5,689 nucleotides of DNA, from contig DJBG01000115.1 in assembly GCA_002429965.1 (NCBI GenBank), positions 72,111 through 77,799 on the forward strand, given 5' to 3'. The position numbers were made by a program, and so were the translations under genes. Of the stretch, positions 1 to 4,783 are shown one piece after another. The stretch comes from Hungatella sp. UBA5982 (GTDB lineage: Bacteria; Bacillota; Clostridia; Lachnospirales; Lachnospiraceae). The notes under the pieces were generated by a model. That model was not told the DNA's origin, did not search any database, and worked only from the letters and a program-made list of their open reading frames with translations. Within the stretch, counting starts at the first letter, position 1; every line of letters begins with the position of its first letter.

Positions 1-234
1 AGAAATAATCATTGCAGTAAGAGCGAACGTCCTTCTTCTGACAACCGGGAGAAAAGAAGGAGAATCAATTGGAACCGGATTATTATAAACCAAAAGGCCA
101 TAGGAAGCAAGAACGCCCAAAACAATCAATGTTATCAACAAAATCCAATAATTTTTTTCTTCTTTCTTAGAACGAAAAGCTCTCGCTGATCTGTTTTCAT
201 GATGAAGGCCGGTATTGTATTCTATTCTGTTCAT
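1..234 (-). CDS. Second FecCD-type permease of an iron-siderophore ABC importer (FatC/CeuC/YclO-like), 5' part only
   Basis: Only the first 78 residues are in the window; the gene runs off the left edge. A charged cytoplasmic N-terminus (about residues 1-28, rich in Arg, Lys and Glu) is followed by one clear membrane helix (about 30-50, WILLITLIVLGVLASYGLLV). After a short outside segment comes a second hydrophobic stretch that begins after an Arg triplet (PVVRRRTFALTAMII). This matches the start of FecCD permeases, where an Arg-rich stretch precedes TM2. The start is well supported: ATG at 232-234 shares bases with the TGA stop of the upstream permease (ATGA overlap), and an AAAGGAGG ribosome site lies at 240-247, 5 nt away, so the two are probably translationally coupled. 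The partner role is inferred from position: the two permeases would form the heterodimeric channel, and the ATPase gene should follow off-window. The family call rests on context plus this short N-terminus; the subgroup is uncertain. Confidence 0.8.
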   Translation of the reverse strand, partial: MNRIEYNTGLHHENRSARAFRSKKEEKNYWILLITLIVLGVLASYGLLVYNNPVPIDSPSFLPVVRRRTFALTAMIIS

Positions 235-1244
235 CTTAGCCTCCTTTGCCTCAATAAAATAACAATAAATACAATTGACCCCACTGTTCCAAGAATCAAA
301 GAGACAGGTACTTCAAAAGGCATTATAATTGTTCGGGAAATTATGTCACAAAGAGTTATTACACCCATTCCCAACACACATACCCAAGGCAAATTACTCC
401 TAAGATTATCTCCTCTATACATTGAAACAATATTGGGTACAATTAAACCTAAGAAAGGTAAATTTCCAATAACGGCTGTAACAATTCCAACAGCAAAAGA
501 AATAAGGCCAGTCCCCAGAATAACTATCTTGTTATAATTTACTCCAAGACTTGTAGCAACATCTTCCCCCAGACCGGCTAAAGTCAGCTTATCAGCACAA
601 ATAAAAATAAGGCCAGTAACTATAATAATCAGCCATAAATATTCGTATCTTCCGATTTGAACCGCTGCAAAAGAACCTACAAACCAGCTTTCAATATTTT
701 GCGTCATTTGGAAGGTAAGTCCCACAAAAGTAGAAAATGCAGAAATAACTGCTCCAAGCATCATCCCAATAATCGGTACAATCAAAGAAGAGCGAAGTTT
801 AACTCTTTTTAAAAACAAAAAGAAAATCATAGTTCCTATAAAAGAGAACACGATTGCCCCGGTCATTCTTAAAACTAAAGTTGGTGCCGGAAATAATAAA
901 TAGACAAGAAGAAGTCCCAAACCCGACCATTCAATCGTCCCTGTTGTGGTAGGTTCAACTAAACGATTCTGTGTAATAAGCTGCATGACTAGTCCTGACA
1001 TTGACATTGCAGCACCAGTAAGCATGAGTGCAGCTGTTCTTGGAACCCGTGTTATGAAAAACATATCCCTTCCATCCACTTGACCCCGTATATCATAAAC
1101 TCCGGTAAACAGTGATATAATACCTAAAATAATAACAACGATAATCGCTAATATAAAAGGTTTTGTCCATTTTTTACTGTAATTATAACGTTGGGGCTGA
1201 GAATTCCCAGCCCCAATCATTTTTTTCATTGTATTTTTAAACAC
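231..1244 (-). CDS. FecCD-family iron-siderophore ABC transporter permease (FatD/CeuB/YclN-like)
   Basis: Inner-membrane subunit of an ABC importer that moves ferric siderophore from the binding protein into the cytoplasm. The 337 residues are the usual FecCD length, with roughly nine or ten hydrophobic helices. Family marks include ITRVPRT (64-70), followed by the glycine-rich helix GAAMSMSGLVMQ (77-88) and the NRLVEPTTTGT segment (93-103). The cytoplasmic coupling loop that contacts the ATPase is GLIVPNIVSMYRGDN (266-280). The C-terminal helix pair starts at PFEVPVSLILG (309-319). The VPVS reading in place of the VPIG-like motif of BtuC-type permeases fits, as I recall it, the FatD/CeuB/YclN subgroup. 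The start is GTG: an in-frame TAG lies five codons upstream, and an AGGAG site sits 9 nt before it, whereas the next ATG (codon 6) is too far away. It follows the binding-protein gene after 19 nt and overlaps the next permease by 4 nt, so all three should be co-transcribed. Confidence 0.93.
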   Translation of the reverse strand: MFKNTMKKMIGAGNSQPQRYNYSKKWTKPFILAIIVVIILGIISLFTGVYDIRGQVDGRDMFFITRVPRTAALMLTGAAMSMSGLVMQLITQNRLVEPTTTGTIEWSGLGLLLVYLLFPAPTLVLRMTGAIVFSFIGTMIFFLFLKRVKLRSSLIVPIIGMMLGAVISAFSTFVGLTFQMTQNIESWFVGSFAAVQIGRYEYLWLIIIVTGLIFICADKLTLAGLGEDVATSLGVNYNKIVILGTGLISFAVGIVTAVIGNLPFLGLIVPNIVSMYRGDNLRSNLPWVCVLGMGVITLCDIISRTIIMPFEVPVSLILGTVGSIVFIVILLRQRRLR

Positions 1245-1253
1245 TATGCTATA

Positions 1254-1258
1254 CTCCT
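1254..1258 (-). promoter_or_regulatory. Ribosome binding site that supports a GTG start
   Basis: On the minus strand this reads AGGAG, 9 nt before the GTG at 1242-1244. The first in-frame ATG is 15 nt further downstream, giving a 24-nt spacing that is too long. An in-frame TAG at 1257-1259 excludes a longer protein. The site lies just after the stop codon of the binding-protein gene. Confidence 0.75.
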
Positions 1259-1263
1259 ATATA

Positions 1264-2298
1264 CTATTCAGCCAAAGCCTTTGCAAGGTCTCCAAATAAC
1301 TCCAGATAGGTTTGTATGGATTCATTTGTGTATGTATCAGCTGGTGCATAAACGATATGTCCTTCAGAAACTGCAGTTATGTTTTGAAGAGCAGGTGAAT
1401 TATCGATAACGTCCTGAGCAGGAACCGCATCAGTTGTAGAAGATACTGCAGCATCACGATCTAACACGAAAAGCCAATCCGGATTACTTTGTGCAATGGC
1501 TTCAACAGAAACATCATCGCCTTGATGATCGGAAGTAGCATTGTTAATGTCTAATGCCGATACCCAGCCGAACACTTCATACATCGGTCCCCAGACACGT
1601 CCCGAACCAGGGGCTGAAAAACCAATATTTCCGCCAGAAACCACAACACTCATAACTGTATCCGTTCCATTATATGCAGACTTGACAGCTTCAATAGCCT
1701 TATCAAAATCAGCTGCCAGCTGTTCAGCTTCTTCATTTTTATCAAAAATCTTTCCCAAAGTAGCTGTAGAATCCTTAAGTCCATTTACTAAGTTTTCTCC
1801 AGGTGTATCAGCTTCCTCAGAAACATCAAAATTCAAATCAATAACAGCTGCATTTGGTACTAATTCTTTTATTTCTTCGTAATAGGAAGCAAATCTTTGA
1901 CCAATAATTACGAGTTCAGGGTCGGCTGCTGCTATAAGTTCAAGATTTGGTTCACGATGATTTCCGATATCCTGAACGGACTCATCGGTTACATATGGTG
2001 AATCTGCCGGCATTACCCCCTTGGGAACAGCTACTAATTTAATTCCCCAATCTGATAATGTTTCGTAAGTTCTATTATCCAAAGAAATTACATTTTTAGG
2101 ATTTACAGGAACTGTAACCGTTCCATGAACATCGGTGATTTCAACCGTTAAAGCTGCCTCAGGCTCCGCTGTTGTAGTGGTTTCAGCTTCAGTAGCCCGA
2201 GTCGTTTCAGTAGCTGTGTTACTTGAATTTGAGCAGGCTGTCAACATCATAGCTACAGCTGCAATAATAGCAGTTGATTTTAATATAGATTTTTTCAT
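1264..2298 (-). CDS. Iron-siderophore ABC transporter substrate-binding lipoprotein (FatB/CeuE/YclQ-like)
   Basis: Extracellular, membrane-anchored receptor that should capture a ferric siderophore and deliver it to the two downstream permeases. The 344 residues begin with a signal peptide (Lys2, Lys3, hydrophobic 10-18) and a lipobox LTAC whose Cys22 would be lipidated. A Ser/Thr/Glu-rich tether (about 23-48) leads into a helical-backbone binding fold (about 50-344). The first lobe holds NHREPNLE (113-120), the family's position for the loop reporting substrate, and DPELVIIGQR (126-135). Candidate ligands are Arg135, Arg234, His258, Arg281 and Tyr323. Their spacing closely follows Arg118, Arg205, His227, Arg249 and Tyr288 of Campylobacter CeuE, which hold ferric catecholates; the CeuE numbers are from memory. 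A catecholate or linear bis-catecholate substrate is therefore likely but not proven. The ATG at 2296-2298 has a GAGGAG site 7 nt upstream. It is the first gene of the importer operon. Confidence 0.93.
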   Translation of the reverse strand: MKKSILKSTAIIAAVAMMLTACSNSSNTATETTRATEAETTTTAEPEAALTVEITDVHGTVTVPVNPKNVISLDNRTYETLSDWGIKLVAVPKGVMPADSPYVTDESVQDIGNHREPNLELIAAADPELVIIGQRFASYYEEIKELVPNAAVIDLNFDVSEEADTPGENLVNGLKDSTATLGKIFDKNEEAEQLAADFDKAIEAVKSAYNGTDTVMSVVVSGGNIGFSAPGSGRVWGPMYEVFGWVSALDINNATSDHQGDDVSVEAIAQSNPDWLFVLDRDAAVSSTTDAVPAQDVIDNSPALQNITAVSEGHIVYAPADTYTNESIQTYLELFGDLAKALAE

Positions 2299-2328
2299 GG
2301 CTGGTCTCCTCTTTAAATAAATATAGTA

Positions 2329-2346
2329 AGTTAGTTTCCGCTAACT
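2329..2346 (-). promoter_or_regulatory. Small inverted repeat at the predicted start site of the importer operon (possible operator)
   Basis: Read on the minus strand, AGTTAG and CTAACT form perfect 6-bp arms around a 6-nt centre (CGGAAA). The repeat begins about 6 nt downstream of the predicted -10 element, so it covers the likely transcription start and the first bases of the 5' leader. It could bind a repressor or form a short 5' hairpin. It does not match the classical Fur box (GATAATGATAATCATTATC) or the DtxR/IdeR box, where the TTAG and CTAA ends are further apart. The regulator is unknown. Confidence 0.45.
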
Positions 2347-2351
2347 CCACC

Positions 2352-2380
2352 ATTGTATTATTATAAAAGGTTATTGTCAA
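2352..2380 (-). promoter_or_regulatory. Sigma-A-type promoter of the iron-siderophore importer operon
   Basis: On the minus strand a perfect -35 hexamer TTGACA (2375-2380) and a -10 hexamer TACAAT (2352-2357, one mismatch to TATAAT) are separated by exactly 17 bp. The start of transcription would fall near 2345, giving a leader of about 46 nt before the binding-protein ATG. This is the best promoter match in the window and explains how the importer operon is expressed independently of the genes upstream. Confidence 0.8.
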
Positions 2381-2477
2381 CCGCTTTTTTTAATAATGGT
2401 GAACGAATTTCACATTACCCAACCTCTGAACGTTTAACTTTCATCCCCACATCTAACTTGGCATTTGTGGAAATCCG

Positions 2478-2525
2478 AAAAAAAACGGGACCAAAAAAGA
2501 CCATTTTTAAGTCTCTTTTTCGCCC
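2478..2525 (-). terminator. Rho-independent terminator candidate upstream of the importer promoter
   Basis: On the minus strand GGG (2523-2525) pairs with CCC (2487-2489). After a symmetrical 3x3 internal loop, AAAAGAGAC (2511-2519) pairs with GTCTTTTTT (2493-2501) with one G-U wobble, closing a 9-nt loop. A single G then leads into eight consecutive T (2478-2485). The hairpin is AT-rich and so only moderately stable, but the U-tail is strong. It would stop transcripts coming from the VOC gene side before they enter the importer operon, whose own promoter lies about 100 bases further on. Confidence 0.5.
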
Positions 2526-2702
2526 TGTTTCCATCAAAAAAACACTATATCTTGTGGTTCTCATCTGTTTTTATTAAAACCGCAATACGTCATCATTATC
2601 ACTACTTCCACATGTCTTGAGTATACAAAAAAGATGCCGCTTGAGTTTAAACGCAACGCCTCATACCCTTTTTCGATGACTATATGTATTCCTCTATAAA
2701 AA

Positions 2703-2764
2703 AACTGCACCCCTTTCGTCTAACATGTTGATTTTATCACATGCCTGACTTTTGGAGTGCAGTT
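2703..2764 (-). repeat. 62-bp imperfect palindrome resembling fused IS3-family terminal repeats; may act as a terminator
   Basis: The outer arms are AACTGCACTCC and GGGGTGCAGTT in minus-strand reading: 11 pairs with one wobble. Inside, mismatched blocks of equal size on both sides (4x4, then 3x3) alternate with further pairing (GTC/GAC, CATGT/ACATG). That symmetry is expected if the arms are diverged copies of one terminal repeat. The right arm continues as CCAAAAGTCAGGCATG, which I recognise as close to IS3-family ends of the ACTGCACYCCAAAAGTTAGACA type (from memory). Nothing encoding a transposase remains. The left side runs directly into more T residues on the minus strand (seven T in all at 2698-2704), so a transcript from the VOC gene, whose stop is 46 nt upstream, would meet a long hairpin followed by a U-run. 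Confidence 0.55.
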
Positions 2765-2809
2765 AAATCGGAGGTTGATTTCCCTGTGTTGTTTAAATTT
2801 GTTTTGCCG

Positions 2810-3157
2810 TTACTTTTGCATAATATGGATGGCAAAGCCGCCAAACTCGCCGTCTAAATAGACGTTCTTCAGTTTGCCATCCTCGGAATATGCGGCAGTA
2901 TCCATGTTGAAGGAGAAGCCTTTCTCTTTCAACTCTTCTGCGGCAGCGGTCAAATCAGGTGTACGCATAGCGATATGACCGTTTGCACCCAGGAATGGAG
3001 CCTTCATACACTCGAAGTAAGGGCCGCCGAATTCGGATTTTTGTCCGTGACGAGGCTCCAGGTTAAACATCATGCTCAGAAGCTGAGCCAGTTTTTCTGC
3101 CTCCTCAGCATTTGGGGTGTTTATGCCAATATGCACTAGTTCAAATTTATTATTCAT
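2810..3157 (-). CDS. Small single-domain VOC (glyoxalase-fold) protein of the KDPG-aldolase-associated type
   Basis: A 115-residue cytoplasmic protein with the vicinal-oxygen-chelate pattern of two babbb modules. Candidate metal ligands stand at the usual places: His9 (LVHIGIN, strand 1), Glu49 (PYFECMK, strand 4), His61 (NGHIAM, strand 5) and His111 (GGFAIHIMQK, last strand). The motifs FGGPYFECMKAPFLGANGHIA and GGFAIHIMQ resemble a VOC domain that I recall being fused to 2-dehydro-3-deoxyphosphogluconate aldolases in some Bacillota; here it stands alone. Its reaction is unknown; a role with a 2-oxo or hydroxy sugar acid is inferred from this likeness and from the permease and PdxA neighbours. 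Two starts are possible. The ATG at 3155-3157 has AGAGG 7 nt upstream, while the ATG six bases earlier (3161-3163) would leave only 1 nt, so the shorter form is chosen. The gene lies about 210 nt after the permease and may have its own promoter. Confidence 0.82.
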   Translation of the reverse strand: MNNKFELVHIGINTPNAEEAEKLAQLLSMMFNLEPRHGQKSEFGGPYFECMKAPFLGANGHIAMRTPDLTAAAEELKEKGFSFNMDTAAYSEDGKLKNVYLDGEFGGFAIHIMQK

Positions 3158-3164
3158 AATCATA

Positions 3165-3169
3165 CCTCT
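3165..3169 (-). promoter_or_regulatory. Ribosome binding site that decides the VOC start
   Basis: AGAGG on the minus strand (within AAAGAGG). Spacing is 7 nt to the ATG at 3155-3157 and only 1 nt to the ATG at 3161-3163, which favours the downstream codon. Confidence 0.6.
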
Positions 3170-3227
3170 TTCTCAAAATGTCGGAATATTATCCGTTTCA
3201 TATAAAGTTAGTTATTTTTTGATACGC

Positions 3228-3243
3228 ATTGAATGCATTCAAT
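3228..3243. promoter_or_regulatory. Perfect 16-bp palindrome, candidate operator upstream of the VOC gene
   Basis: ATTGAATGCATTCAAT is fully self-complementary. It lies about 70 bases before the VOC start and about 125 bases past the permease stop, in non-coding sequence. The length and symmetry suit a homodimeric repressor, for example of GntR/FadR type, whose sites are often short AT-rich palindromes; that assignment is inference. I could not place a convincing promoter next to it: TTGAAT inside the palindrome could be a weak -35, but no good -10 follows. Confidence 0.4.
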
Positions 3244-3330
3244 CACTACTGATTTTGTCGCAATACGCTTGTCGTTAGCGATAAGAGAGACCATAAATCC
3301 CTCATATATGCAATAAGGGCTTAAATGAAT

Positions 3331-3358
3331 CAAAAAGATTACCATTCATATAAGTAAT
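3331..3358 (-). terminator. Weak terminator-like hairpin just after the permease gene
   Basis: On the minus strand ATTACT (3353-3358) and GGTAAT (3338-3343) can form a 5-6 bp AT-rich stem with a 9-nt loop, followed by CTTTTTG. It lies 8 nt after the permease stop. The stem is too weak for confidence. A second small hairpin (CCCTTAT paired with ATATGAGGG, 3299-3319) follows without a clear U-tail. Read-through into the VOC gene is quite possible. Confidence 0.25.
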
Positions 3359-3366
3359 TTAGAAGC

Positions 3367-4647
3367 TTACATTGGGAATATCAGCAAAGCTCCGGCAGTA
3401 AGAGCAAGCAGGCGGATGAAGTACATCGGAACTGTGAATTTCCAGAACTCAGTCAGCTTGTAGTTGCCAAGGCCCATGATCATAGCCGGCATGCCGTCAA
3501 TAGGCAGGAAATGACCGTTCCAGCCTGAAACTACGATTGCAGCCGCGGCAGCAGTCGGATTTAGACCCAAGCTTAAGCAGGTAGAAATAGCCAAAGGTGC
3601 AAATACATATACAGTCCCCAAGGTAGAACCTGTAAGGGTTGCAAGTACACTTGTCAGGATACAGAAAGCAAAAACCAGAAGGAAAGGATTGATGCTAGTG
3701 CCAAGCATTTGGGCCACAGTTTCTCCAACTAAAGCGGTCAGCCCTGTATTGCCAAGAGCATCGGCAACGCCAATAACACCGGCAGACATCAAAATGATTG
3801 GAGAACCGATGCTGTTACGAATTTCATTGAAATCCAAAACATGGGCAGCCAGCAGTACAGTTACAGCCAAACCTGGAATTACATAACCTGCATCGCCAAT
3901 TTTGCTTTGAAGAATCATGCCAACAACGGCAGCCGCAAAGGCTACATATGTAGTGTATTCTTTCCATTTTGGCATTTCGGTAACGTTTTCGCCATGGGAC
4001 TTAGCATTCTCGGTTGCCTCTGCGATCGGATGGCTAGGCAGTCTTTTGTAAGCAATTAAGCACCATCCCAGGAAGGCTAACGAAAGTATTAAGTTCACAA
4101 AAGAGAATTTCACTAAGGAAACCTCACCAACAGTTGCTCCGGCAGCTTGTAGAACAGCAACAACAATGCCGTATTGCAGTGCCACATTCACAGGAATCAA
4201 AGGATGGTTGGCAGCGAAGCCGGAAGCCATAATAATTTTGGAACCTGGTAATTTTTCATTGAAAGGTATGGTGGACAGGATACCTAGAGTAAGAACATAA
4301 TATGCAGTTGAGCCTGTGCCGAATAGGCTGGTACCTAGCATAACCACAAGAATCAACAGTACATAGGCCTTAAAGCCACCTTTGCCAGCCATGTTGTACA
4401 TTGCTTTTTTGAAGGAAGCAATAAAGCCGGTCTTTTGCAGAGCGGCTATGATTGCCATGAAGGAGGCAAGCATAACAATGGTAGAGTTAGAAAAGCCAGC
4501 GAAAGCAGTCTTGATATCGGCTACGCCGAAAAGAACCAATAGCAGACATGCGAGAATTGGAGGTGCACCGAATGGAAGTTTTTCTGTCATGATTAAAATA
4601 ATCATGACTACAGTGATAGCAAGGGCAATAATCATTGGGATGGTCAT
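3367..4647 (-). CDS. SLC13/IT-superfamily anion permease, probably for a small hydroxy or sugar acid
   Basis: A 426-residue integral membrane protein with about ten to twelve hydrophobic segments and a polar cytoplasmic loop in the middle (about 203-229). The two halves are pseudo-repeats: each has a re-entrant hairpin region with the motif TGST (111-114 in FGTGSTAYYVL; 339-342 in LTGSTLGTVYVFAP). These occupy the place of the paired SNT-type motifs of divalent-anion/sodium symporters. Other marks are FSNSTIVMLASFMAI (52-66) and SGWNGHFLPIDGMPAM (374-389). The substrate cannot be read from the sequence; the preceding PdxA-family gene suggests a four-carbon sugar acid (inference). The ATG at 4645-4647 has an AGGAG site 9 nt upstream and a hydrophobic N-terminus right after it. 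A longer in-frame start at 4821 would add about 58 residues with no membrane character and overlap pdxA, so it is not used. It lies 136 nt after pdxA, the gap holding nested hairpins. Confidence 0.85.
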   Translation of the reverse strand: MTIPMIIALAITVVMIILIMTEKLPFGAPPILACLLLVLFGVADIKTAFAGFSNSTIVMLASFMAIIAALQKTGFIASFKKAMYNMAGKGGFKAYVLLILVVMLGTSLFGTGSTAYYVLTLGILSTIPFNEKLPGSKIIMASGFAANHPLIPVNVALQYGIVVAVLQAAGATVGEVSLVKFSFVNLILSLAFLGWCLIAYKRLPSHPIAEATENAKSHGENVTEMPKWKEYTTYVAFAAAVVGMILQSKIGDAGYVIPGLAVTVLLAAHVLDFNEIRNSIGSPIILMSAGVIGVADALGNTGLTALVGETVAQMLGTSINPFLLVFAFCILTSVLATLTGSTLGTVYVFAPLAISTCLSLGLNPTAAAAAIVVSGWNGHFLPIDGMPAMIMGLGNYKLTEFWKFTVPMYFIRLLALTAGALLIFPM

Positions 4648-4656
4648 TTGTTTGAA

Positions 4657-4661
4657 CTCCT
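4657..4661 (-). promoter_or_regulatory. Ribosome binding site that decides the permease start
   Basis: AGGAG on the minus strand, within GAGAGGAG, 9 nt before the ATG at 4645-4647. It supports the 426-residue form over the longer open frame that would run back into the pdxA gene. Confidence 0.75.
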
Positions 4662-4707
4662 CTCTTTTATACAGGATTATTTTTTGCAGTTGGGCACATG
4701 ATATCAA

Positions 4708-4744
4708 TTCAAGCATTCGGTTTGGCGAAATGCTTGAAAACCGA
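4708..4744 (-). promoter_or_regulatory. Two overlapping, mutually exclusive inverted repeats between pdxA and the permease
   Basis: Structure A on the minus strand: TTCAAGCATT (4729-4738) pairs perfectly over 10 bp with AATGCTTGAA (4708-4717); two further C-G pairs past a bulged T leave a 6-nt loop. Structure B: TCGGTTT (4738-4744) pairs over 7 bp with AAACCGA (4717-4723), and the second arm of B lies in the loop of A. The two cannot fully form together, and A is the stronger. Neither is followed by a U-run, so this is not a simple terminator. It may be an intra-operon RNA stability or processing element, an antiterminator-like switch, or a DNA operator. Confidence 0.5.
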
Positions 4745-4783
4745 CTTGGAGAAATGCGCGTACAGTGTATATACCATACAATG

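Larger units (their letters stand above)
2299..2809. other. 511-base intergenic region without a convincing gene
   Basis: No reading frame here has family-like sequence together with a plausible ribosome site. From right to left on the minus strand it holds a 62-bp IS-end-like palindrome (2703-2764), a stretch of about 175 bases in which I see nothing definite (2526-2702), a U-tailed hairpin (2478-2525), a featureless stretch (2381-2477), the importer promoter, its inverted repeat and the binding-protein ribosome site (GAGGAG, 2306-2311). The region is AT-rich with many A and T runs. Confidence 0.7.

Noticed and set aside
2353..2577. Plus-strand 74-codon open frame in the intergenic region
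   Set aside because: It overlaps the importer promoter and the terminator hairpin, its codons come largely from A/T runs, and no ribosome site or family-like sequence is seen.
2590..2604. GATAATGATGAC as a Fur box
   Set aside because: Only one of the three hexamer units matches well, the inverted third unit is missing, and it is more than 200 bases upstream of the importer promoter.
2649..2666. Five-codon upstream reading frame (MRRCV) as a leader peptide on the minus strand
   Set aside because: Such a short frame is expected by chance, no promoter precedes it, and the terminator and separate promoter downstream break any link to the importer operon.
3251..3290. Hairpin around CGCTTGTCGTTAGCG as a riboswitch or terminator
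   Set aside because: The stem is only 4 bp with no U-run and no known aptamer-like conserved core.
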